From Actinomycetes bacterium (GTDB lineage: Bacteria; Actinomycetota; Acidimicrobiia; Acidimicrobiales; RAAP-2), in NCBI GenBank assembly GCA_021806045.1, contig JAJZDI010000011.1:1-32167 (forward strand): DNA of 32,167 nucleotides, written 5' to 3'. Made by a program: the position numbers and the translations under genes. Below, one piece after another: positions 21,540 through 29,800 of the stretch (position 1 is the stretch's first letter; every line of letters starts with the position of its first letter). The notes below the pieces were generated by a model. The model was not told where the DNA came from. It searched no databases and worked only from the letters and a program-made list of their open reading frames with translations.

Positions 21540-24029
21540 ATGCGTGTCCCGCTGTCGTGGCTCTGCGATTTCGCCCCCTTCGGCGGGGCGCCGGCCGACC
21601 TGGCCCGCACGCTCGACGAGCTCGGCCTGGTGGTCGAGGCGCTGGAGGCGGTGGGCGAGGGCCTGGAGGACGTGGTGATCGCCCGGGTCGAGGCGATCGC
21701 GCCGATCGACGGTGCTGACAAGATCCGCAAGGTGACCGTCGACCGGGGCGGCGAGGCCGTCGAAGTCGTCTGCGGCGCCTGGAACTTCGAGGTCGGCGAC
21801 CTGGTTCCCCTCGCCCCCGTGGGAACGGTGCTCCCCGGTGGATTCGAGATCGGCCGGCGGAAGATGCGCGGGGTGTGGTCCGAGGGCATGCTGTGCTCGG
21901 GGTCGGAGCTGGGCCTATCCGACGACGCTGCCGGCCTCCTCGTGCTGACCGACGTCGAGGGTGCAGGCACGGGAGCGCCCGTCTCCGAGGCGCTCGGGAT
22001 CGAGCGGGACGTGATCTTCGATCTTGCCGTCGAGGCGAACCGGCCGGACGCCTGGTGCATCGCCGGGGTGGCCCGTGACCTCGCCGCCCGACTGGGCCTC
22101 CCCTTCGCCATCCCGGAGCCGGCAGCACCGGTCCGCGTGGGCGAGCCGGTCGGTGGTGCCGTCACCGTCGAGGTGGAGAGCCCGGACCTGTGCCCCGTGT
22201 TCACGGTGCGGCTGATCACCGGCGTGGAGGTCGCACCGTCGTCCAAGCTGGTGGCCCGGCGCCTCACCCTGGCCGGCATGCGCCCCATCAACAACGTCGT
22301 CGACGCATCGAACTACGTCATGCTCGAGCTCGGCCAGCCGACCCACCCCTACGACCGGTCGAAGGTGGCGGGGAGTGGGTTCGTCGTGCGGGAGGCGGTA
22401 CCGGGCGAGTCGCTCACCACCCTCGACGGTGCCGTGCGGGAGCTGGGCCGGCCCGGTCCCGGCCTCGGCGACGCCGGTCGCGACTGCCTGATCTGCGATG
22501 CCAGCGGGTCCCCGCTCGGTATCGGCGGGGTCATGGGCGGGGCTTCGTCGGAGATCGACGAGGGCACGACGGAGATCCTGTTCGAGGCCGCCTACTTCGA
22601 TCCCATGGCGGTGGCCCGCACCTCGAAGCGCCTGAACCTCCGGAGCGAAGCCTCCGCCCGGTTCGAGCGGGGGTGCGACCCCCAGGGGATCGACCGTGCC
22701 GTAGCCCGGTTCGTCGAGGTCCTTGCCGAGACGGCCGGGCCGGACCTGGCGGTGGCGGACGGGACGGTCGAGGTGCGGGGACAGGTGCCCGAGCCGGTCA
22801 GGCTGACGGTGCGCACGGACCGGGTCAACCGGGTGCTCGGGACCGAGCTGGACGCCGGCGAGGTCGCGGACCTGCTCGCCCCGCTCGGGATCACCGCCAC
22901 ACCCGACGCGTCGGGGGTACCCGGCGATCTTGCCGTCGTCATCCCGACGTTCCGGCCGGACATCCGACCGGCTCCCCATGGCGAGGCCGACGTCATCGAA
23001 GAGGTCGGCCGGACCTACGGGTATGGCCGCCTGCCCCGCACGCAACCTGCGTGGGCGTCGCCCGGTGGGCTGAACGACCACCAACGCGACAGGCGGACGG
23101 TGGCGGACGTCATGGTCGGGCTGGGTGCGACGGAGGCGTGGACCCCGAGCATCGTCGACGCCGACGGGCACACCGACGCCGGGTTCGGACCGGGGGGGAT
23201 CACGGTGGCGAACCCGCTGGCATCCGATGAGCGGGTGCTCCGGCGCTCCATGCTGCCCGGTCTGCTGCGCGCCGTGGCCCGCAACACCGACCGCCGCGAG
23301 GGGGAGGTGCGGCTCTTCGAGATCGGCACCGTCTTCCCGCAGCCGCCCGGAGGATCGGGACCGGTCGACGAGCGCGAGATGGTCGCCGCCGTCTTCGCTC
23401 TCGAGGCGGACGACGCCCGGACGGCCACCTCCGCATGGCGGGTGTTGGAGACGGCACTCCGCCTGGAGGGGATGAAGCTGCGTCCGCCGGCCGACGCCGA
23501 GGGGGAGCGCCCCCGCGGTGTCGTCGGCCTCCACCCGACCCGGCTGGCGTCGCTGGTGACCGCCGGTGGCACGGTGGTGGGCACCGTCGGCGAGATCGAT
23601 CCGGCCGTCCTCGAGCGTTTCGGGCTTGTTGGCGAGGGAACAGCGAGCGCCGAGCGACGGCGCATCGGCTGGTTGGAGGCCGATCTCGGACTCCTCCTCG
23701 ACCCGGCCGTGGTGGCCAGGAGGTCCGACCAGGCCCGGCCGGTGAGCCGCTTCCCGTCGTCGGACATCGACCTGGCCTTCGTCACCGACGATGCCGTGCC
23801 GGCCGACGCGGTGGCCGACGTGCTCGTCACCGCAGCCGGGGCGCTGCTGGAGTCGGTCGAGCTCTTCGACGTCTACCGGGGACCGTCGCTCCCGCCGGCG
23901 AGCCGCAGCCTGGCGTTCCGGCTCCGTCTATGCGCGCACGATCACACCCTGACCGACGGGGAGATAGGAGACGTGCGTGCCGCCTGCATCACGGCGGTGA
24001 GCGAGCAACTGGGGGCGTCGCTGCGCTGA
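21540..24029 (+). CDS. pheT: Phenylalanyl-tRNA synthetase beta subunit
   Basis: The beta subunit carries tRNA-binding and editing domains. The 829-residue product has the order expected: an N-terminal domain (MRVPLSWLCDF), an EMAP-like tRNA-binding domain (about 40-150) with ADKIRKVTVD and MRGVWSEGMLCS, the B3/B4 editing region (RRLTLAGMRPINNVVDASNY near 240, then MGGASSEIDEGTTEILFEAAYF), B5, the catalytic-like core (GEADVIEEVGRTYGYGRLP), and a C-terminal anticodon-binding FDX-ACB domain (SRFPSSDIDLAFV onwards). The ATG has GAGGAGG overlapping the pheS stop, a strong site. Confidence 0.97.
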   Translation: MRVPLSWLCDFAPFGGAPADLARTLDELGLVVEALEAVGEGLEDVVIARVEAIAPIDGADKIRKVTVDRGGEAVEVVCGAWNFEVGDLVPLAPVGTVLPGGFEIGRRKMRGVWSEGMLCSGSELGLSDDAAGLLVLTDVEGAGTGAPVSEALGIERDVIFDLAVEANRPDAWCIAGVARDLAARLGLPFAIPEPAAPVRVGEPVGGAVTVEVESPDLCPVFTVRLITGVEVAPSSKLVARRLTLAGMRPINNVVDASNYVMLELGQPTHPYDRSKVAGSGFVVREAVPGESLTTLDGAVRELGRPGPGLGDAGRDCLICDASGSPLGIGGVMGGASSEIDEGTTEILFEAAYFDPMAVARTSKRLNLRSEASARFERGCDPQGIDRAVARFVEVLAETAGPDLAVADGTVEVRGQVPEPVRLTVRTDRVNRVLGTELDAGEVADLLAPLGITATPDASGVPGDLAVVIPTFRPDIRPAPHGEADVIEEVGRTYGYGRLPRTQPAWASPGGLNDHQRDRRTVADVMVGLGATEAWTPSIVDADGHTDAGFGPGGITVANPLASDERVLRRSMLPGLLRAVARNTDRREGEVRLFEIGTVFPQPPGGSGPVDEREMVAAVFALEADDARTATSAWRVLETALRLEGMKLRPPADAEGERPRGVVGLHPTRLASLVTAGGTVVGTVGEIDPAVLERFGLVGEGTASAERRRIGWLEADLGLLLDPAVVARRSDQARPVSRFPSSDIDLAFVTDDAVPADAVADVLVTAAGALLESVELFDVYRGPSLPPASRSLAFRLRLCAHDHTLTDGEIGDVRAACITAVSEQLGASLR

Positions 24030-24039
24030 GGCGGAGGTA

Positions 24040-24065
24040 GGGCGCGGCCTGGCGGCACACCGCCC
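24040..24065. terminator. Possible hairpin between convergent pheT and a minus-strand gene
   Basis: GGGCG at 24040-24044 pairs with CGCCC at 24061-24065 around a 16-base loop, and outer GGAGG/CCTCC segments could extend the structure. It sits in the 50-bp gap between two convergent stops. There is no T-tract, so an intrinsic terminator is not demonstrated. Confidence 0.25.
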
Positions 24066-24079
24066 GGCGGCACGGCCTC

Positions 24080-24514
24080 CTACAGGCCGACGTCGTCGAG
24101 CTCGTCCAGGATGGCTCGGGTGCGAGGACCGACCATCGGTCGGATCCCGTCCTGCTCGTGGGGCTCGAGCGCATCGAGGAAGCCCAGTCCCACCAGCTCG
24201 ACGGCCGCACCGGGGTCGGATGCGATCTGCTCGAGGGCCCGGCATACACGAGCGATGCGATCGTCGTCCTGCCGGGTGGCCAGCCAGCCCGCCGTCACGC
24301 TCGCCAGTTCCGCGCAGACCTCGACCGGGCCGGGATCGTCCCCGGTGGCGTCGGCAAGGGCGGCGTAGCCGGGGAGGAACTCCGGTACGAGCACCAGGAT
24401 GACCTGCACCGCCGCCTCGCGCGGTCCGCTCGCAGGCGGGGTTGGGCCGGATGGTGAAGCTGCGTCAGGGTGGGCGTCGGGGGGCACGACTGTTCCTCGG
24501 GGACGGGCCGGCAT
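24080..24514 (-). CDS. Uncharacterised small acidic protein
   Basis: I do not recognise this gene with confidence. The 144-residue product has a Pro/Ala-rich N-terminus (1-33). A predicted helical domain follows: VQVILVLVPEFLPGYAAL (36-53), a long acidic helix region (60-105) and VELVGLGFLDALEPHEQDGI with VGPRTRAILDEL (105-140). The pattern VPEF, GFL-L-EPHE, GPRTRAILDEL vaguely recalls DUF7674-type immunity-like proteins, but this is weak. Codon use fits the genome. No signal peptide or membrane helix is seen. It converges on pheT and is divergent from the kinase gene. The ATG at 24514 lacks a clear ribosome binding site. Confidence 0.6.
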   Translation of the reverse strand: MPARPRGTVVPPDAHPDAASPSGPTPPASGPREAAVQVILVLVPEFLPGYAALADATGDDPGPVEVCAELASVTAGWLATRQDDDRIARVCRALEQIASDPGAAVELVGLGFLDALEPHEQDGIRPMVGPRTRAILDELDDVGL

Positions 24515-24580
24515 GTTGAGCCAGACGGCAGTGGTGGGCGGTGCCTGAGCGCGCCGGAGGCGGAATCTCGGCTGCCGCGA

Positions 24581-24617
24581 TCTGCGGGCACCGCAGGAGT
24601 GCCGTCTGCGGGCACCG
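24581..24617. repeat. 13-bp direct repeat in the divergent region, candidate operator
   Basis: TCTGCGGGCACCG occurs exactly at 24581-24593 and 24605-24617, start-to-start 24 bp, close to two helical turns plus a few bases. It lies in the 300-bp gap (24515-24814) between the small minus-strand gene and the histidine kinase. A 9-bp TGCCGTCTG overlapping the second copy recurs inverted at 24522-24530. A dimeric regulator site is possible. Confidence 0.5.
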
Positions 24618-24737
24618 TAGCGGGGTCGGTGCCGGCGCGCAACGCTCCGCGGACGTCGGTCACCGCCCCACGGTGCGGATCGGTGGGCGGGCCCGACCGA
24701 TCGAGTGTCAGCCCGAGCCTGGGGCGCCGTGTGGCGG

Positions 24738-24743
24738 TACGAT
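24738..24743 (+). promoter_or_regulatory. Candidate -10 for the two-component operon
   Basis: TACGAT fits TANNNT. The start of transcription would be near 24750, just before three 14-bp repeats and about 65 bases before the chosen kinase start. No clear -35 box is seen. Confidence 0.4.
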
Positions 24744-24756
24744 CGCCCCAGCACGG

Positions 24757-24798
24757 GGTGGGGAACATGTGGTTGGGAACACGTGGTGGGGACACAGG
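24757..24798 (+). repeat. Three 14-bp imperfect tandem repeats before the kinase gene
   Basis: The units GGTGGGGAACATGT, GGTTGGGAACACGT and GGTGGGGACACAGG run head to tail. The 14-bp period is not a multiple of three and the repeats cover an in-frame ATG (24767). They therefore look like a regulatory array rather than a protein repeat, which supports the downstream GTG as the real start. Confidence 0.6.
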
Positions 24799-24814
24799 AG
24801 CGGAAGGGCGGCAG

Positions 24815-26023
24815 GTGGATGGGGAGGCAGGGGTGGTGGCCCCGGTAGTCGCGCCACCAGGCGAAGGGAGATGGGACCGGCATCCCGGTGACGACGCACT
24901 GGCCGGTTCCGAACGCGCCGTGGCGTTGTCGATGCTGACCGTGCGGTTCGTGCACCTGGTCCAGGGCCTGATCTGCGTGGCGACGGGGTGGCACCGGTAC
25001 CGCCGGCCGTGGCTGGCTGCCGGCCTGCTCGGCGCGGCGACGGTCGAGTCAGCCGTTGTGGGAGGCGTTGCCTTTCGCGCCGGTAGGCATGGTGAAGCGG
25101 GTGTGTGGGTGGACAACGCCTTCGGCGTGGTCGGACTGGTGGCGATGGCGGCGGCGTCGGCCGGCCAGGACCGGACCACCTCGCTCAACTGGATGCTCCC
25201 CTACACGGTCACTTCGGCCGCAGCCACCGCCGCGCTGGACCGACCACGGTGGCGGTCCGCTGCTGCCGTCGGACTGCTCGGGGGCACCTACGCACTCTCG
25301 GTGGCACCGGCTGTCCGGCGGCGTCAGGCGGTTGCCTCGACAGCCGTGGCCAATGCGGCCAGCTACGCGGGGTTCGCCGCCGTGATGGACATCTTCGGTC
25401 GCTACCTCCGCCGGTCGGCGGCCGAGTTCGTGGAGGCCAGGGAGCTCGCCGTCGCCCGGGGAAGAGCGCTGGCCGCCGAGCAGGAGCGGACCCGCCAGTA
25501 CCGGATGCTCCACGACTCGGCGCTCCAGACACTCGAGGTCATCGGGTCGGGCGCCGTCCTCGACGATGCCGCGGTCCGGCGGCAGGCCCGTCGCGACGCC
25601 ACCCGCCTGCGCGCGTTGCTGCGCGGCGCCACTCCGGGCGCGGATGGACTGCGCTCGTCATTGGAGGAACTGGCCGACATGTGGGCCGACCGGGGGATAC
25701 GGGTGAACGTGGTGGCGGCCGAGGTGCGGGACGACCCGGGACCGGGCGTGCTGGACGCACTGACCGGTGCGGTGGGCGAAGCGCTGACCAATGTGGCCAA
25801 GCATGCCGGCGTCGACAGGGTGGTCATCCGGGCCCGGCGTGTGGCCGGAGGCATCGAAGTCTCGGTGCGGGACCACGGTCGGGGCTTCGACCCTGCGACT
25901 CGGGTGGCCCGCTACGGGGTGACGCAGTCCATCGACGGCCGGGTCGCCGCCGTCGGCGGCCGGGTGGAGCACTGGTCCGCGCCGGGCAGGGGAACGCGGG
26001 TGACGGTGTGGGTCCCGGCATGA
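24815..26023 (+). CDS. Sensor histidine kinase, NarL-partner type (HisKA_3-like/HATPase)
   Basis: This is a membrane sensor kinase. The 402-residue product has about six membrane segments in the first 195 residues (around 44-58, 66-88, 102-117, 125-141, 149-167, 174-194) and little extracellular sequence, so the signal may be sensed in or at the membrane. A coiled-coil linker leads to the dimerisation helix RQYRMLHDSALQTLEVIGSG, with phospho-acceptor His233. The ATPase domain has the N-box EALTNVAKHAG (322-332), G1 DHGRGFD (353-359) and a final G2 region APGRGTRVTVWVP. The GTG at 24815 has GGAAGGG 6 bases upstream; the ATG at 24767 is the alternative (418 residues). The stop overlaps the regulator start as ATGA. 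Confidence 0.88.
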   Translation: MDGEAGVVAPVVAPPGEGRWDRHPGDDALAGSERAVALSMLTVRFVHLVQGLICVATGWHRYRRPWLAAGLLGAATVESAVVGGVAFRAGRHGEAGVWVDNAFGVVGLVAMAAASAGQDRTTSLNWMLPYTVTSAAATAALDRPRWRSAAAVGLLGGTYALSVAPAVRRRQAVASTAVANAASYAGFAAVMDIFGRYLRRSAAEFVEARELAVARGRALAAEQERTRQYRMLHDSALQTLEVIGSGAVLDDAAVRRQARRDATRLRALLRGATPGADGLRSSLEELADMWADRGIRVNVVAAEVRDDPGPGVLDALTGAVGEALTNVAKHAGVDRVVIRARRVAGGIEVSVRDHGRGFDPATRVARYGVTQSIDGRVAAVGGRVEHWSAPGRGTRVTVWVPA

Positions 26024-26667
26024 GACGGGTCGGCCTGGTGGACGACCACCCCCTCTACCTCGAGGGGCTCCGCCGCCGGCTGCTCGACGACGGCCGGGTG
26101 GAACTGGTGGCAGCGGTGCCGTCCGTCGAGGAGCTGGAACCGTTCTGCGGCGGGCTCGAGGTCGTCCTGCTCGACCTCCACCTACCCGGTATGAGCGGCT
26201 CGAGCGCGGTGGCATGCCTGGTGCGGGCCGGCGTGCGCGTCCTGGTCCTCACCGCGTCCTCCGATCCTGACGACGTGCTCGATGCCATGACGGCGGGCGC
26301 TTCGGGCTACCTGACCAAGCAGGCGGGCGGCGAGGAGATCGTGGACGCGGTCATCCGGGTGGGCGACGGCGGGACGTACGTCTCTCCCGCGCTGGCCGGC
26401 TACCTGCTGCATGACCAACCCGACGATGCCGGGGGTGAGCGCGCCGGTCATGGAGGGACCACCGGTCACGTGCCGGTCCTCAGCTCCCGGGAGCGGCAGA
26501 TCCTGGACCTGCTCGCCCAGGGGGAGCGGGACGAGGACATCGCCGAGGCACTGTGCATCAGCGTGCACACGGTGCGGTCGCACCTCGACCGGATCCGGGC
26601 CAAGACAGGGCGCCGTCGCCGGGCGGAGCTCACGCGCATGGTCCTCGAGGAGCCGACGGTGGGCTGA
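26020..26667 (+). CDS. Response regulator, NarL/FixJ family
   Basis: This 215-residue DNA-binding regulator is partnered with the kinase upstream through an ATGA overlap. The receiver domain (1 to about 120) has acidic Asp8-Asp9, phospho-acceptor Asp52 in LLDLHLPGMSG, Thr78 and Lys100 in GYLTK. A Gly/His-rich linker (about 133-152) precedes the LuxR-type helix-turn-helix: LSSRERQILDLLAQGERDED, then IAEALCISVHTVRSHLDRIR (174-193). The target is unknown. The only gene immediately downstream is the giant secreted protein, 140 bp away, which is a natural candidate. Confidence 0.93.
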   Translation: MRRVGLVDDHPLYLEGLRRRLLDDGRVELVAAVPSVEELEPFCGGLEVVLLDLHLPGMSGSSAVACLVRAGVRVLVLTASSDPDDVLDAMTAGASGYLTKQAGGEEIVDAVIRVGDGGTYVSPALAGYLLHDQPDDAGGERAGHGGTTGHVPVLSSRERQILDLLAQGERDEDIAEALCISVHTVRSHLDRIRAKTGRRRRAELTRMVLEEPTVG

Positions 26668-26694
26668 CGGTCGGCGGGGGAGGACGAACGGCGC

Positions 26695-26706
26695 AATTGG
26701 GCAATT
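26695..26706. promoter_or_regulatory. AT-rich palindrome between the regulator and giant genes
   Basis: AATTGGGCAATT is an inverted repeat (AATTG / CAATT) followed by TT, in the most AT-rich spot of the surrounding kilobases, 27 bp after the regulator stop. It could be an operator for the regulator or another factor acting on the giant gene. As RNA the loop would be too small for a hairpin. Confidence 0.4.
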
Positions 26707-26756
26707 TTCACCATGCCGGAGGGGCGGGTGGCACCGGCAGACTGGGTCGTGCTGCA

Positions 26757-26775
26757 CCGCCGTGCCGGACGGCGG
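26757..26775 (+). promoter_or_regulatory. GC hairpin upstream of the giant secreted protein
   Basis: CCGCCGT and ACGGCGG form a perfect 7-bp stem around the loop GCCGG, 32 bases before the ATG. No T-tract follows. It may be a leader-RNA structure or an incomplete terminator of the two-component operon. Confidence 0.35.
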
Positions 26776-26807
26776 CGCGCCCATGGGTACCAGTGGAGGA
26801 GAAACGC

Positions 26808-29800
26808 ATGACTCGGTGGTTGCGTTCCCTGGGAGCGGCAGTGGCGATGGTGGGAGCGGTGTTCGGGTCGATCGGTGTGATCGCCGCCTCGCCGGTACCG
26901 GCCGGCGCCACCGCCCTCGCCGGGTGGAGCCAGCAACTGAGCGAGCCAGCCCAGCCGCGGGCCGTGTCGTGCCCGTCGGCCACCAAGTGTGTGACGGTGG
27001 CCGGTGGGCAGATCGCGGTGAGCGCCGACGGCGGCAGCACGTGGTCGGCGGCCACCGTGCCGAGCGGGCTCGGGAACAACGTCGACCTCCAGAGTGTCAG
27101 CTGCCCGACCGCTTCGGACTGCTTCGCGGTCGGCACCGGGTTCGCGGGTGGCAGCTCGATGACCCTCGACACGGGGATCCTGGCGTCTACCGACGGGGGT
27201 TCGACGTGGAGCACCCAGGCGGTGCCGGCCGGGCTGGGTGGCCAGCTCGCTGCCGTCTCGTGCGTGTCGGCGACGGAGTGCGTGGCCGTCGGGAACGCGG
27301 TGGCCGAGACGACTGACGGCGGCACCACGTGGACGGCCGGATCGATGCCGGCGAGCTTGTATGAGATGACGGCCGTCTCCTGCCCGTCGAGCGGGACGTG
27401 CGTGGCCGTCGCACAGACGAGCGGTGGCACATCGACGTTCACGACGACGGACGACGGTGCGTCGTGGAGCTCGGGTACGGCGCTGCCCTCGACCATCAGC
27501 TACATGGGGGCGATCTCCTGTTCCTCCACCGCCTTCTGCGTGGCGGTCGGGTCGCAGTCCTCACCGTATGGCCCGGCCATCGAGGTCTCCACCAATACCG
27601 GAACGTCGTGGTCGGCCGGGACGCCGCCGTCCAGTTACCTGGGTGAGCTCTTCTCCGTCTCGTGCTCGTCGACGTCCACGTGCGTGGCCGTGGGCAACGG
27701 CATCGCCACCTCCACCGACGGCGGCGCGACCTGGACCCAGCAGACCGTACCGGGGGGAGCGCAGAGCCCGTCAGCGGTGTCGTGTGCCACGGCGTCGGCG
27801 TGCGCGGCCGTGGGATCAACCCCCCTCGTCACTTCGGATGGCGGCACCACGTGGACAGCCGGCTCCTTCGGGTCTGCGTTCACGCTGATCTCCTCGTTCA
27901 CCGGCGTGTCGTGCGGCTCATCGTCGATGTGCATGGCGGTGGGTTCCAGCGCCTCCGGCGCAGGGGTCGGCTACGTGACGACCACCTCGGGCTCGTCGTG
28001 GGCGCCGATCTCCTTCGGCGCAGCGCTGACCGATGTCTTCGATGTGTCGTGCTCCTCGGCGTCGGCGTGCGTGGCCGTCGGCTCGACCGCTTCGTCCGGG
28101 GTCGCGGAGGTGACGTCCGACGGTGGTTCGTCGTGGACCCAGGTGGCGCTGCCCGGTTCGAGCGTGCCCGGAGGCGGGCACATCTCGTGCGCCAACGCCT
28201 CCGACTGTGCGATCGTCGAGAATCCTCCGGCCGTAGAGGTGACGACCGACGGCGGTACCACCTGGACCGCGGGGACCCTCCCGTCGATCCTCAGCACGCC
28301 CAACGGGATGTCGTGCGCGCCGGGTGCATCTGAGACCACCTGTGTCATCGTCGGCAGCGACAGCTCGCTCAACCCGGTGATCCTCGGCTCGAGTGACGGG
28401 GGGTCGACGTGGACGGCGGAGACGGTACCGAGCGGCCTCACCACCGTGGAGGGCGCGAGTTGCCCCACCGCGTCGTTCTGCATGATCGCCGGGTACAGCG
28501 CCACCTATGTCGGTGTCGCAGCAGCCACGACGTCCGCATCGACGCCGGCCTCCACGACGTGGTCGTCCGTGACGCTTCCGTCGAGTCCCCCGCAGTTGCT
28601 GGGCGTCGCGTGCGCCACGTCGACCTCGTGTGCGCTCATCGGCGGAGGCTCCAACAGCGTGCTCACGACAACGGACGGAGGCACCACGTGGCAGTCTCCG
28701 TCCATTGATGGCGGCTATGGCATCTACGGTGCTGCCTCGTGCTCCGGAACGACGTGCGAGACGGTCAGCGACGGCAACGGCGGGTTGATCGCCGGGTCCG
28801 CCGATGCCTTCGCTGCGCCGGTGTTCGTGACCGTCACGGCCAGCCCGACCTCGGCTCCCGTCGGGTCGCCGGTGACGTACTCGGCCAGCGTCTACCCGCA
28901 ATCGGGGGTGGGAACGCCCACCGGTTCGGTGACCTTCACCGTGGGCGGCACCACGTTGTGCACGGCCACGCTCTCGTCGGGCAACGGATCATGCTCGGCC
29001 TCGAACGCGCCGGCCGGCTCGGACACGGTGACGGGCACGTACTCGGGTGATTTGACGTTCGGCGGGGGCACGGGACAGGTGGGGATCACCATTACCGGCA
29101 CCGGGACGACGACGACCACGCTCTCGGTGAACCCCACCTCGGTCGACGGGGGGCAGTCGGTCACCTACACGGCGACGGTCACGCCCACAAGCGGTGCCAC
29201 CACGCCCACCGGTTCGGTGACCATCGAGCTCGCCAACGGCGGTCCCGTGATGTGCGAGCAGCCGCTGGCCGCGGGCTTGGGCAACTCCGCAGTGGCCACC
29301 TGCACGTCCGCGGTCGCACCCATCGGGAACGACACGGTCTCCGCCGTCTATTCAGGTGACGCCACCTACGCGTCGTCGACAGGGCAGACGACCCTCGACG
29401 TCATCGGCGTCAACACGACCACTTCGATCACCGTGAGCCCGACCACCGTTGCCGGAGGGGCGACCGTGACCTACTCGGCCACGGTGGCACCTGCCACCGG
29501 AACGGCCGCGCCCACAGGTTCGGTCGCATTCGTTACGGACGCCGCCACCCTGTGCGTGGCCACCCTCTCGCCAGGGTCGGTAGCGACCGCCACCGGATCG
29601 TGCACGAGCTCGCAGGCGCCTGTGGGAACCGACGCGGTCAGTGGCTTCTACTCCGGCGACTCGACGTTCAGTTCGTCGCACGGGACCGCCGACCTGACCG
29701 TCAACGGCATCAACACCTCCATGACCCTGTCAGCATCTCCCAGCACGGTGACGGGGGGGTCGACGGTCACCTATACCGTTACCGTCACGCCGGCCAGCGG

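Noticed and set aside
21915-23534. 539-codon minus-strand ORF inside pheT
   Set aside because: Antisense shadow of PheT editing and core domains.
27398-28901. Small ORFs on both strands within the giant gene
   Set aside because: They are shadow frames of the uninterrupted 5360-bp reading frame that has a signal peptide and strong ribosome binding site.
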